This document shows positions 50,590-62,241 of a stretch of 64,000 nt of DNA, piece by piece (position 1 is the stretch's first letter; each line of letters begins with the position of its first letter). The stretch spans positions 1 to 64,000 of the forward strand of contig CAMPDV010001279.1 of NCBI GenBank assembly GCA_946699065.1, given 5' to 3'. The translations under genes were made by a program, and so were the position numbers. Source of the stretch: Loxodes magnus (Eukaryota > Ciliophora > Karyorelictea > Loxodida > Loxodidae). The notes below the pieces were generated by a model. It ran no database searches and was not told the DNA's origin. It worked only from the letters and a program-made list of their open reading frames with translations.

Positions 50590-52000
50590 GATAAGCCTTA
50601 CTTATTTGAGGGTTCTCTCGATCGGTACTAGAATCTAACTAGGATGCTGAAGTCCAGGTCTCAGAGTAATCCTGCCTTTATGTCATTAATCTGGTCGGGA
50701 ATTGGAAAAACCTGAAGACTGAACTGAGACAAATTATATCTTTAAGTAGAAAATTAAATTAGATTGTGAAATTTGGCACAAGAATTGTATTTTATTCTAT
50801 TCCCTTTTAACTTTAGCCTTTGGAAAGAAATACAAAAATTTTGAGAGTAAAGGTAATAAATTTTTATTTAAAAAACTGAGAAAAAAGTGACCAAAGAGAT
50901 CAGACGAAGCCAGAAATATTTCTAGACTATTTTAACAACAAGATTTGGTTTTTTATTAATCGTGGTGAACTTAATAAAGGTAGAATCACGTTTATTTATT
51001 TATCTTTAGAAACATTCTCTTCAGATTATTAAATCCTAGCTTCCTTATACTTAGCAGATAAAACTTCCCTTTTAAATTTAGTCTTCTAGGTAGTATTCAA
51101 ATTAATACTTACTTCTGTGATATTCGATTTTAACTTAGAAAAAGATACAAGAGAGTAGAATTTACATAATTAAAATTTTAAGTTATCTAAAAATAGTGTA
51201 ATATATTACTTATTAGCACATGCAGGTTAATTGAACCAGCTAAATATTATGAATAATCCTTGACTTAAATTAAAAGTTCTGAAGAGCCCTACTAGATAGT
51301 AAAGATCTCCTAATGTCAGTGTATCAGGAAAAATATTGAGACCTTTGGCATTACGAAAAGGCTCTGATGTAGTAAAATGTATTCCTGATATTGATATTTT
51401 TGTAAGAAGAGGAGTGGTCACTGTAGATAATCATTTTGAATTCATAAATTATGGAGTAAAGCGTTATAGATTTGTTCTTCTGTTTAAAATTAAACATTTC
51501 AACAGTGCTCTATGATCTTAAAATAAGTCTGAAAGTTCATATTTATCTTTTGAATTAAAAGCATCTTGTTGAGAAGTGATGATATGGTAAGTTCCCACAG
51601 CAAACTAGGATAAAATTAAAATCCTAATTCTTATGAAGAAAATAAAGAATTTCTCAGGATAATTGATTTGGCAGGTTCTTAACTAAAGTATATTTATCCT
51701 ATATAAAATGTATATAGGATAATTTAAAGTTCCAATAATATACAGTGATAAATGCTTTAAATGTGGAAGATGCTACCTTATTATCTAGATTCTGGTTATC
51801 AGTCAATAAAATAAAAAATTGCAAAGTTTTCCTGAAATATTCATTAAGACAACACAAAATGTTCTCATACTAAGCTATATGTTCAGTGGAAGAAACAATT
51901 TAGACGGTTCCAAAAGCATTACTATATCAGGCGTGTAAGGGAGCAGAAATTAATCATGATTATCCGAAAGAACGTTAATAAATTTATCCTACTTGGAACA
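50590..52000 (+). pseudogene. kinesin motor-like gene, frame-broken or spliced
   Basis: Motor-domain landmarks occur in order but in different frames: a P-loop-like SLIWSGIGKTW (50,686-50,715, frame 1), the region before switch I/II VTVDNHFEFINYGVKRYRF (about 51,420, frame 3) with SESSYLSFELK at the SSRSH position, the switch II hallmark IIDLAGS (51,659-51,679, frame 2) and a terminal KYSLRQHKMFSYQAICSVEE (frame 1) at the position of SLGGNSKT...EETL. A 14-nt GTAAGTTCCCACAG (51587-51600) would join frame 3 to frame 2. The P-loop lacks the usual GQTGSGKT form and the SSRSH motif is altered, so microtubule ATPase activity is doubtful. A 12-bp inverted repeat (51694-51722) sits just after DLAGS. 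Confidence 0.5.
51694..51722. repeat. 12-bp perfect inverted repeat
   Basis: TTATCCTATATA (51694-51705), 5-base loop, then its reverse complement (51711-51722). It falls exactly where the kinesin-like reading changes from frame 2 to frame 1, so it may be an insertion footprint or part of an intron. Confidence 0.7.
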
Positions 52001-52519
52001 AAAATGAAGTTTTACAGTTAATTTTTAGTATTTATATTTGAAATAAGAATGGTTACTTGGTATTTAAGATAGAGTAATAACAATTTTTAAACATAAGCTT
52101 CCTAATTTGAACATAAATTATTGAAGAATTAAATATATTAATTAAAAGTAGGTAAATTATTGTTTAAGGGGTATAAAAATAAAGATTGGCCTTTAAAATT
52201 GAATTTAATTTAATCTAAATAAATTAGGCGAAAAATAAAGTTTAACAAGTTTGGATTCAAAAATTAGATAGATATAACTAATATTAATTATTGAAATGAT
52301 AGATAATTAATTAAATATATAGCTTTTATCGTATAAAGAAAATAATCAGTTTAGTTTTATTGAATGTAATAATTCTTAAGCTTTCTAAATTAAGCTTATA
52401 TCTTATAAAAGTTAAAGATATCTTAAAATCTTATTGATATAATTGTCTGGTTTATTCTATTTATTCCTTAGACTAATTACACTTCAATATTTAAATTTTT
52501 ATTTTAGTATTATTTAACT

Positions 52520-53430
52520 TTTTAAGTCTCATTTCTGTTTCAGTATTAAGTTCCACTGCCAAAGTAAATTTATCTAGCATAGTTTTTACCTTTAAATAAA
52601 AATCTGCTGATTTATTTTAATATCATGCTTTTAAACTCTCCCTTGCTTCCGTTTGACTGTAGTAGAATCTTACGAAAAAGCATTTTCTCCACTAAATTGA
52701 AAAAAATTCTATCATTGATATTGAAAGGCATAACTGTAAATCTAAATTTAAAGATTTCTTAGTCTAAATTTTAAGCATTTGCTAACGTTATTTGGTTACC
52801 TTTAAGCAGCTTAAGCAAACTCATGGATTTAAGAAGCAAAAATAATTTTCCTAATTTTGTTTGCTGAAAGATATTAAGTTTCAGCTAAGAGTCAATAAAG
52901 CCAAAATTTTATACTAGACGCTAAATAAAAATTTTAGAAAGAGCTTAGAAACTAGCTATCTAAAACGAATGGAAACGATGGTTTTCATATTTATAAGGAC
53001 AATAAGCTATTTTGGGTAAGAGGAGATAAAGATGTTTTGCCATAAAGATAATAAATAGGATGATAAGGTATTAGAGATACTAAAGGGATAAATATTATCT
53101 TTTACTGGTGCTTTCTGAAACTAATAAATAGTAGATATAATCTAGAATAAATATAAATGGTGTGATATAGATTCTAGTTTAATAGGAGTTAAATGTGGTA
53201 GATAATGTTAATCTGTTATATGAATAGAAAGTTGGTTAGTAAGACATATTAATGAATGATATGTTTTACATGTTTATAAATTAGGCTTAGATACTATTGC
53301 TCCCTATCTACATGAAAAGGAATAGATAAGGTTAGCTCTGTATTATATGGAATTGTATTTTGGAATAACTTTGATGAGGATTGTAGGTGTGGACTGATTT
53401 GATATAGTATTAATAAGTTGATTCTTTGAA
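52520..53430 (+). CDS. unrecognised coding-like segment
   Basis: Plus-strand readings include CFRLTVVESYEKAFSPLNW, IFLILFAERYQVSAKSQQ, NGNDGFHIYKDNKLFWVRGD and, after a frame change near 53,100, KYKWCDIDSSLIGVKCGRQC and LALYYMELYFGITLMRIVGV. The second half is nearly free of C. It could be the tail of the kinesin-like gene or a separate kelch-like protein; no motif decides. The segment from 53,520 to 53,700 is conversely almost free of G. Confidence 0.3.
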
Positions 53431-53769
53431 CTTAAGATTAAATTAGAAGTTATCTTGCTTAATTAACCTCTCTTAAGTATTTAAGATTAATTAAAATTAA
53501 TCTAAACTTCTTAATTAGTCTCAACCAATACACTATAAGGATAAAACCACTTTACAACACCATTCATTATCAATTCAAATCACTACACCAATATCATACC
53601 ATACAGTTTAACTGCCTCCAATTAATTACTCTAAAACTATCTTACATCATAACCAAATCTATAGCATACACACACCAACTAACTCAAAACTAATTTTTAA
53701 GAACTAGCATACAACTAAGACTAACCATTAGAAAGCTTAGTCTCTTCTTAAACAACAGAAACTAATTAA

Positions 53770-55250
53770 TTAGCCAACTAATATTAGGCTACAGCTCATT
53801 ACTGATAGGTCTCTTAGTAGCTTAGTAGAAATAAAACTAAGAGATTAAGAGTTAAGATAGCTTTATTTAATCAAGTAATGCTAATACATTTTCTGAGAAC
53901 ACTTCTTTAGATGTTAATAGACCTTAAAGAAAAGCTCTTAGCAAATCATAACAGATAGATGCTTCAAACAAGATTGAATAAGTAGAGTAAAGAGAATCGT
54001 AGTTTAATACTTTGAATAGTACTGCAATCTGTTCTTATGATATTCAATCTGTAAAATAAAGTTAGAAGTTGATGAGGAGGAAAAAGCCTCTTTAGTGAAA
54101 TAATAAGGTAATAAAAAAGTTAGTTAAACCAGATTTAAATTTAAGCAGAAAAAGGATAGATAAATTATTTATCTTATTAGGCTAAAAATGATAAGTTTGC
54201 TTAAAGACACTTAAAAGAAGCTAAATTTATAGCAGCTACAACATTAATTTAATAGCTTTTAATCTTTATTTTTAAGAAGTTCTAATTAAAGCAATATAAA
54301 AGAGAATAAAACAATAAGCTTAATAAAAGAAATAAGTCTTTATCTATAACAGATAGGTAATACTAGTATAAAGCTTTATTAAACAAACTTAACTTTCAAA
54401 ACATAAGAAACAGAAAACATTCAAGTACTTTACATTTTTAAGAAGTAGGAATAAAACCTAGTTATCAACTATAATTTACCAAAAATTTAAGACTTACAAA
54501 ATAATAGTAGTTTCTGAGTACAAAATTAGATATAATCACAAAAAGCCAACTAATTGGAAGATGTAAAATCAACTCTAACAAATTAGCAGAGATTGAAGGC
54601 TTAACAAAGGCATATCAATGAAGACCCGAATAAATAAAGGCAAATTAAATTTCATTTAAGTAAGGTAACGGATTCTATATTAAACAATGTCTAAATAAAT
54701 TTTGCTATAAGATAATAGATTTAATAAGAAAATTAAAAACAGCTAGAGCAGCAAATAGTTATTGAACAATTATGAATAGCTCCAGCTATATAATGCTGAA
54801 TAAACGAATTAGAGATTACTAAAAGAAAATAAACTAAAGAGATAGTTCTAGGTAGAATGAACGTGAGTTTTGATCTAATGAGGTTATTTAAGCTATCTCA
54901 AGAGTTTCAAGCGTGAATCTTTTCTTGCATTTTTGTTCAAGATCGGTGTTCTGCAATCTTTATTTTTGAGCTCAGTATTTTAATGGAGAATTTTCTTTGA
55001 TTAGTAGAAAGTTTGTTCTTGATCTTGAAAATAAAAATCTGTCTAAGCAATAGAATATAGCGTACACGTCTTTAAATGAATATTGCTCAGCATTTTTTGA
55101 TCTTTGTACTGGTATGAAAGAGTTGAATGTTGTTGAGTTGTATTTAGTAGGGAAGAAAGAAATTAGTAATTTCTTTTTATCCTTAATTAGTCTTTCTATT
55201 TAACCATAATCTCTATATGATGATACTAGTTTAATACTGAGTACTTAAAT
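53770..55250 (+). CDS. coiled-coil protein with 16-nt introns
   Basis: Coding goes frame 3 (SENTSLDVNRPQRKALSKSQ, IEQVEQRESQFNTLNSTA), then frame 1 (AKNDKFAQRHLKEAKFIAA), frame 2 (QLEDVKSTLTNQQRLKAQQ, NFAIRQQIQQENQKQLEQQ), frame 3 (LYNAEQTNQRLLKENKLK) and frame 1 (ISRKFVLDLENKNLSKQQN). Every change is plus one, as removal of introns of length 3n+1 would cause. Two exact 16-nt GT-AG introns are visible, GTAATAAAAAAGTTAG (54108-54123) and GTAGAATGAACGTGAG (54852-54867), and a 22-nt candidate lies near 54,757. The product is a Gln-rich coiled coil followed by a mixed C-terminal domain. No family recognised; start not fixed. Confidence 0.5.
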
Positions 55251-55439
55251 AATATTTATAATTGGTCTAAAATGAATCTTGGTCTGTATTTTGAACTATT
55301 GTAATTGTAATGATTGATAATAAAGCATTGTATTAAAGTTGTGGTTGTACTTAAACTGGTTTAAAGTGAGTTACTTGTTATTTAGAAAAAGGTTTTGTTG
55401 ATTAATCTGAAAGATAGGTTCCATCAATAAGTAATATAG

Positions 55440-58287
55440 TTTATTCCATTCCTTTTATATCCTAATAAGTAAAATTAAGTTCTTATCATATTGCTTTTAT
55501 TTAGTCTTATTCTTATTTTAATTTTTATCTTCTTAAATATCACTAAGTAAGCCTTAGTAGTGTAGCTTTGTTACATATCAAGAAAATCACACTATTTGGA
55601 TCTAAGTTTGTCTCGTTAGGAATGATAAAAACATTAACTACCATAATTTTGCTATTATTTCCATTTTCTAATTTCTAAGAACTACTAACTAGTCAAATTG
55701 ATCGTGATATAGTTAAGCTATTCCAGCTTTATCGCTTTTTCCGCTTATTAGAAACAATGAAGGACTGAACACCCATATCTTTCTTTCAGAAGGAAGTTTC
55801 TTTTAAATTTAAGAGAGGAGACTCTAGGAACTTAAAATAAGAATATGCTTCTTTACTTGTACTCTTGAGAAAAATGGCCTGAAAAAGGGCAAATTAAGAA
55901 AGTTGTAGAATGGTTATTTTGTTTGATAATATCCTAAGCATATATAGGTTCCAAATGATCTGCTTAGATAAGCTATCTATAGCTTTTATATCTATATTTT
56001 TGGTTAAACTTTTATAAATAAGTGATTTATTTTGGAAAAGTTATCTTTCATAAGAAAAGCCTTATCTGTTATATATAACTATCAATGATAGTAGTGATAG
56101 TTTCTTGAGGTTAAAAAGAAAGTTTGGTATAATGAGCCTTTATTAAGTCTTATACTTATAAAGGTAGAGATTTACCTAATATAATTGAAATAATTTAAGT
56201 TTTATTTAATGCTTATATGCATAATATGAGGATCGTTGAAATTCTAACCGCTATTTATTAACTCCTTTAAAGTATGTGCTATTATATAAGCTTCATCTCA
56301 GAAATAGCATTACCAGTCTGGAATATAGCTCGTTGCACATTATTTGTAGTATTCATGCATGTCTTGTCCAATTTCTGATTATCATGCTATAGGATGAGTG
56401 AAAATTCAACTTCCTACGTATAATTTTTTTAATTTTTATACTCCAAACTTCAAAGCATGCTCATTTTGAACAATATAGTTACCTGAGTTGTGTCCTATAA
56501 AAATAAAATCTCCTTATCTTCCTCCTGCGTCATAAAGTTATACTCCAAACTCTACTTAAGTTTCCACCCAAGCAAACAGAATTATAATTCTTATTTATTT
56601 AGCCAGAATATCTTAAATTATAGGCTAATACTTAATAGTTCTTTCTTCTGTGGTCCCACTTAAAAACCAAGGAATAATTCTTAAATTAAGATTGCTAATG
56701 ATATGAATATCATAAGAGTGAATACTGTCTATAATGTAGTTTGCAATAGCTTTATATTCTGAAATATTTTCTACATAGATTCCTATTTATTTCCATTTAT
56801 TTATTTATATAAACTTTAGGATTGTATTTCCAAATTCTTTGTAATTAGCATAATTGAATACTTATCACTTAAAATCTGCATTTGAAGAATCTTAATTTAC
56901 TGAAAGAAAAGGAATTTGTACTCCGTATTCGTTCAAAAGATAGGAAGTAGGTTTCATAGAATCTGCAAATTTGACACAGTGAACTACTCCTAATTTATCA
57001 ATATATGGAATTAGATGCTCCATTTAATATTCTCTATCGAACCAACTTTATCCATAATCTACTCCTAAAGCTTTGAATTCATAATTATCAAGTAATCCCT
57101 TTCTTCTATTTGCATCTTCTGCTCCACATCTTATGGTATCTTATACAGCCCAGTTTATCGGATTAAATTCTCCATTAGGAGTCAGTAAACTCATTTCATA
57201 GGAGAAAGTAAGAGTAATTTTGTTCTGAGGAGGATTTTACGACGATCCAGGCCAAATAATCGAAGAAATGGATTGAAAAGTATAGGCCTGAGAGAGATTA
57301 TGAGTTATTATATTAAGAGAAGCTTACTTATTTATAATCTCTAAGTTAAGAATTAGCTATTCTTAATACTTTTAGTTGAACTATTGAATACTAATATCAA
57401 TATTGTTTTCCTTTTATTGCTATATGAAATTAGCTATTTCTCTATATAAAGTTTAAAGTAATGCCAATATATATAATTTTCATCTTGCCAATCTTCTTTA
57501 AAGGACTGAATTCCTAGAAGACCATTTCGAAGATTTTATTTCTACTATTTTAGTTTTATTTCATTATTAAACTTCCCTGCAAGCCAAAGATTCATGCAAA
57601 ATTTTACTGTTATAATTTTATTTCTTAAGCAACTTGAAGTATCTAAAGGGCTAGAGTTTTATTTACCGAAAGAATGAAAATAGTTGTGCCAGCTGACATT
57701 AGCAAAGATGCTAAATTATCACTAACTTTTTCTTGAATAGTGATGCTATATTTTATGCGAGACTAGTCTAGATATTTAATGGGTTAGTAATATTCCTTCT
57801 AGTTTTGCTAAATTGTCATTACGTTCTAGAAATCATAATATTTCAAAAATTCATTTAAGAATCTTCCTTCACTTTCATATGATGGATAGATATAAGGAAC
57901 TTCATTTAGAATAATACTACTAAATTCTTCTTTTCTTGAGCACTTTATATAATGAAGCTTCTTTTGCTTTGTTTATTCATATAGCAACTAAGAGAACTAG
58001 CTTTAACCTAAAAAATCTATTATAAAAGAACTCCTTGAAAAGCTTTTTGTTTTTAATTTCTGTATATTATGAAAGCCACTTATTTTGAGTATCTCATGCT
58101 ATATAAGAATTTAATTTTCATCTTAAATCTAAGAATATTTCTACAGTTCTTAATGAATGTAACTTATTACACTCTAAGTTTCTGATGAGTAGCAAATAGC
58201 GAAATTTAGAACACCGTAAGATTAACTTACATAAATAAGATTTAAAAAGAGCAAAATAGCATTAGACATTTTAATGAGTTGTCTCAT
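55440..58287 (-). CDS. receptor with two type I periplasmic-binding (Venus flytrap) modules
   Basis: Start ATG at 58285-58287: Met-Arg-Gln-Leu-Ile-Lys followed by a hydrophobic core ending VSQSYG, a good signal peptide. Module 1 (about 58,200-57,450) has YPSYESEGRFLNEFLKYY, GTTIFILSVNKTLALQILQ and NFAWIFGLQGS, the pattern of ANF-receptor or iGluR amino-terminal domains. It closes with SSIIWPGSSQNPP, after which module 2 begins afresh: SLLTPNGEFNPINWAVQD, RCGAEDANRRKGLL, LGVDYGQSWFDREY, LLNEYGVQIPFLSV, IRIIILFAWVE, GGRQGDFIFIGHNSG and WDEAYIIAHTLKELI, ending about 56,230. The remaining region to 55,440 is frame-shifting and ends in a segment like NETNLDPNSVIFLICN; membrane segments are likely but unproven. 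Two or more frame changes may be introns. Such domains bind amino acids or small ligands outside the cell; the effector is not identifiable. Confidence 0.7.
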
Positions 58288-58289
58288 AA

Positions 58290-59030
58290 TTAATATTTAG
58301 TAGCCTTTAACTAATTTTTTAAATAAATGAATAAAACTATATAATCTTGTATAAACTCCTATGACTTTAATAATAGTTATAATCCTTTTAAATTATATTC
58401 AATTATGTTTCTACTATACAATTATAAGATATTTACATAGTCAAAATTAACTAAAATAAAAATTAAATAGCCATACGCTATAGTGGCAAATAAAGAATAA
58501 ACGATATAAACAAACTAATATAATGGATATGCACTTTGCTCTATATAATGCAAACATTTAATTATTAATAATTCAAAATAATAGGATTTTATTATTTCAA
58601 ATAATTGTTTATTTATTTTTAAATAAGCTTAACTCTTTCAGCATGATATTTAACTATATTCTACGAAAATTCTTTTCAATAAATATTCAACTCATTTTAG
58701 TAAGGGATAATAATGCTTTAATTTTAAATTAGTTTAATAAGTCTTACTAAAATTAATTTCTTTATTAGAGCATTTGCTATAATAAGAAATTTAAATTCAC
58801 AAATAATATCAAGATTTATTTTAAAATTTTATGGAAGCAATTCCTTTATGTTAATTAATTAATTGATATATATTATTAATTTTCTTGACTTAATTTTATT
58901 AATAATTTCTCTTTAGTTTGATATAATTTTAGATATGTTTTTATGCTTTATTTCAAATAAATCTTTTGCAAGGTTTTATCTTTTTATCTTCCAGTAATTT
59001 GCCTTTTACTAGAACATTTTTTGAAACACC
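58290..59030. other. AT-rich intergenic region
   Basis: Between two minus-strand genes; upstream sequence of the receptor. No motif, repeat or RNA gene seen. Confidence 0.5.
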
Positions 59031-59034
59031 TAAT

Positions 59035-59664
59035 TCATTTTTTATTTCTTAATGCTCTTGATTTTATTATTTTTCTGTTTAGTCTATTATCATTTTCAAG
59101 TAATGCTGCTAGTTACTTTCCTTTTTAATTGAAATAGTTTACGCTCTTCACTTTTTCTCCAAATTGTTGTGTTCTCAATGGAATATAAATTAATTTGCTT
59201 AAATTTGCAAAGAATTCCCAACATTAAATTATTCTCTAATTTTGTTAAATTTAATTTTGAATTTTATATTTTAAATTTGGTAAAAGTTAGTTTGCTTTAT
59301 ATCCATAGAGCCTCTACTTTTAATGTTAAAACTAAATTGGTCTAATTATCCTATTTTCTATAGTACGATTAAAGCAATTAGTGAAGATAAAAAGAAAGAA
59401 TCATTTATTGAAGACTGAAATTATATAAATTGAAGGATAAGCATTCTTGCTTAAAATAAAGTTAAAGGAGTGTAAAATTCTAGTTAATTTAGATTTATCT
59501 AATTCATTATTTTCAGATGTATCAAACAACTCTATCACTGAATAATTTATTTCTAAGCACTTAGATTTTATTGTCAGATAACTCTCTCTATTTAGCGTGA
59601 AAGCAAAATGATATTGATAAATAATAACTAATAGCAATTCCTTAAACTCTTGATTAATAAACAA
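59035..59664 (-). CDS. EF-hand-like protein, unrecognised family
   Basis: ATG at 59662-59664; one frame of 209 codons to TGA (complement of 59035-59037). Residues about 45-65 read VIELFDTSENNELDKSKL, matching an EF-hand helix-loop with Asp, Ser, Asn, Glu and Asp at loop positions 1, 3, 5, 7 and 9 but Lys at 12 instead of Glu, so calcium binding is uncertain. The C-terminal part is basic and helical (FGEKVKSVNYFNQKGKQL, LLENDNRLNRKIIKSRALR). One internal TGA (codon 88) must be Trp; if it is the stop, the protein is 87 residues. A standard-code ORF up to that point supports start and frame. Confidence 0.55.
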
Positions 59665-59669
59665 ATTAA

Positions 59670-60300
59670 TGAATTATTGTTTATAAGTAAAGGTATATTT
59701 AGTAATAAGATAATGAAATAAATATAAAACTAAGATATATTAAACATGCTAATGATATAATGATATCTTTTATCTTCTAAGATATAGCAATAAATATAAT
59801 CCATTTAATTTAACTTTATTCTTATATATATTAAGTTTATTTGCTTAATAATCATACCTATATTATTTAAAATAGCATACTATCATATTCATTCTATAAG
59901 TGTAAACTACTATTTATTTATTAAATAATTTTTATTCAGATTGAGTTAAAAATTAAAATTATAAGTAGAGAAAGAGGAAAAAGGATTGATAATATTAATA
60001 ATATATTTGATAGTGCTACTGAAATAGGTAGAAAACTAATAATAGTAATGGCATTTAATAACTTAATAGGTAGTTTACCATTTTGGTTATTTTTTAAGTT
60101 TAGCTTATGCAATAAATTTCTATTTTTTAGCCTAATTGACTACTAAAAATATTCTACAAAATAGAAAGTATTAAGCTAGCTAATTTAGCTATCAAAGCAA
60201 CTTATTATTTACTCTCTAATTGTCATTAAGAAATAATTAATGCTATTAACTTTTACCTTAATGATAAATCATTTTATACTAGCAGCTTAAATAAATATTA
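59670..60300. other. AT-rich region without a confident gene
   Basis: No motif or repeat seen. The sharp rise in G+C at about 60,340 marks the edge of the retroelement that follows. Confidence 0.5.
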
Positions 60301-60314
60301 AAGATAGCTAAAAA

Positions 60315-60887
60315 ATGGTAGAAGGATTCAAGAAAGGCTTTTATACCACCTCCTAAAAAGGGGAGAGAAGGTAATAACCTCATATCTAACTAACACGTCT
60401 TCTTCCTAGTAATAATCTACTTCTCAAAACCTTCAAGAATAATAGACTCAACTAGGAACTTCCAGATCAACTTAAAAGATGGGACAAACGCCAAAAGGCT
60501 ACCTCGATGATACCAACTGAAGAGGAAGGACCTAGAAAGGTGATGGAGACGCAAGAAGCAGCAGCCGTGCGAGAGTTTGCGATGCAACAGTTCCAGGAAG
60601 AACAGGCATAAATTTTAGTCGCATTCTCTGACCTGAAGGAGGAAGTAAAGAAGCTACGATTAGAGAATAGAGCTCTAAAAAATCAAGTTACTGAGCTCAA
60701 GGAATGGAAAGAAAGCTACTGGAAAGTCTACGATCGAGAGCAAAACACTTTCTTCAGGGAAATGGGATTGCTACAGCAGAGAACAACTGTGCTTGAAGAG
60801 AACAGCAAGTAGCAACTGTAGACAATTCAAGATCCAATGGACATAGAAGGAGCTATTAATTTACCGAGGAGTCAAGACAAGAAATGA
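60315..60887 (+). CDS. coiled-coil ORF of retroelement copy 4 (ORF1-like)
   Basis: ATG 60315 to TGA 60885-60887 gives 190 residues. An N-terminal basic part (LPDQLKRWDKRQKA) is followed by a strong coiled coil (residues about 95-165: LKEEVKKLRLENRALKNQ, WKVYDREQNTFFREMG, LEENSKQQLQ) and PMDIEGAINLPRSQDKK. LKEEVKKL and PMDIEG align with LQEEVKKL and PMIIEG of copies 1 and 2, placing it in the same family. If the TGA is Trp, the frame continues to 60,957 (NKPRYLYANKLDI). LINE ORF1 proteins use such coiled coils to trimerise on element RNA; that role here is inference. Confidence 0.65.
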
Positions 60888-61200
60888 ATTAGGAATAAAC
60901 CAAGATATTTGTATGCAAACAAACTGGACATAAATATAGACAATGTTAGAAATTGAAATTAATTAAATAATAGTACTGGAATAGAAAATAATAAGAAAAA
61001 TAATAGTACTAATATTAGGATAAGATTAGACGAGAATTATGTAACTAATTTTATCCGTTAGGAGGTCAAATCTACAAACCGAAGTGGTATACAATCTAAG
61101 GTGACTGAAGAAAGAGTCCTGAAGGGAGTTGATTCTAGCCAGGTTATCAAACTGGTCCTGTGAACACGAGGTTGAAAGTCCTCCAAGTTCACTAAACTCC
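60315..61200 (+). mobile_element. coiled-coil-encoding retroelement, copy 4
   Basis: Least decayed copy by eye, with one intact ORF. Its 3' end has a hairpin CCAG/CTGG (61139-61142 with 61152-61155) and the family stem-loop: outer GTGAAC/GTTCAC (61160-61165 with 61187-61192), inner GAGG/CCTC (61168-61171 with 61180-61183) around TTGAAAGT. G+C is visibly far above the flanks. No reverse transcriptase is encoded. Confidence 0.6.
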
Positions 61201-61539
61201 AATTTAAACTTTTTAATTTAGTAATTTATAAGATAGCTAGTAAATTATCTAAATTCCTTATAAAACTTATAGAAGTATTTAATTAAAGTAAAATAATTCT
61301 AACTTATAAAAAAAATACCTAAATAATTCATATAATTATAATAGTTAAATTATTAAAGTTGCTTAGTATTAAAATTAAATGCAATAGAAGACTTTTAAGT
61401 ATTAATTAAATAACTATACCTGCATATAAAGTTATAGATAAGTTTAGAATTAATAAATTTATAAATAATTACTATTTTCTCTATTTTATTTCTATAATTA
61501 GCTTAATATATCAAAACTACTTCAAATTATTAATTTCAT

Positions 61540-62200
61540 TACTAAACTCATATCTAAATTGGTTTTAGCCTTTAATTGGTTCAAAGAGTAAAATTAAAAA
61601 TCTTAACACGGATGCAAATTAGAAACTATTAATTGATATAGATAAATAAATCCCTTTTATAACGATTTTGATCCATAAATATGAAGAATATTATATTTGA
61701 TATATTCATAAGAGTTTAGCAATAAGGGCTAATTCTATTCCATTTCTAGTAATGTACTTATTGCTTTTGGTCTGATATAAAGGAATAATTAAAAGGATTT
61801 AATTATTTTCTATTTTCACAATCCTATATACTCTATATGGGTAGTTTTCTCTTATAACTAATCTTCTTGCTTTATATACTTTAAAAATTATCTTAATTCC
61901 AACTTAGAATTTAAAAGATGAAAAATGAAATGATACCTTGGCAATTAGTCACTTAGTTAAGATAGTAAAAGAAGTTAAATAGAATTGATGTAAGACAGAT
62001 ATTTTATTTAATAAGCTTATTAAAATAAATAAGGGATCGTTATATATTAAGCAATATTATAAATATTAATGAACAGGTTAGGAGTAATGGTATTATATAT
62101 GAGTCATTGTTATATAAAAGAACTAGAAATGTATATAAGCTAGATAGATAAATACAAATATTATAAATTTAATAGTTAATAGCTTTAATTCCTTAAATGT
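61540..62200 (+). CDS. possible membrane protein
   Basis: A plus-strand frame gives mixed hydrophobic and charged sequence (IPFITILIHKYEEYYIWYI, NSIPFLVMYLLLLVWYKG, ALYTLKIILIPTQNLKDE, AISHLVKIVKEVKQNWCK). A second plus-strand frame is nearly as good, so the call is weak. It could be upstream sequence of the transporter gene. No family motif. Confidence 0.2.
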
Positions 62201-62241
62201 AGATTATTTCAAGTTATATTCGCACCTTTAAATAAAAGTAA

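Noticed and set aside
50590..50740. Structured non-coding RNA or tRNA, suggested by a locally G+C-richer stretch
   Set aside because: No cloverleaf or T-loop pattern fits, and the region reads as the P-loop part of the kinesin-like gene.
57650..57690. GTAAATAAAACTCTAG as a 16-nt intron in the receptor gene
   Set aside because: Read without splicing it gives SVNKTLALQILQVAQ, which matches the binding-domain pattern; removing it destroys the reading.
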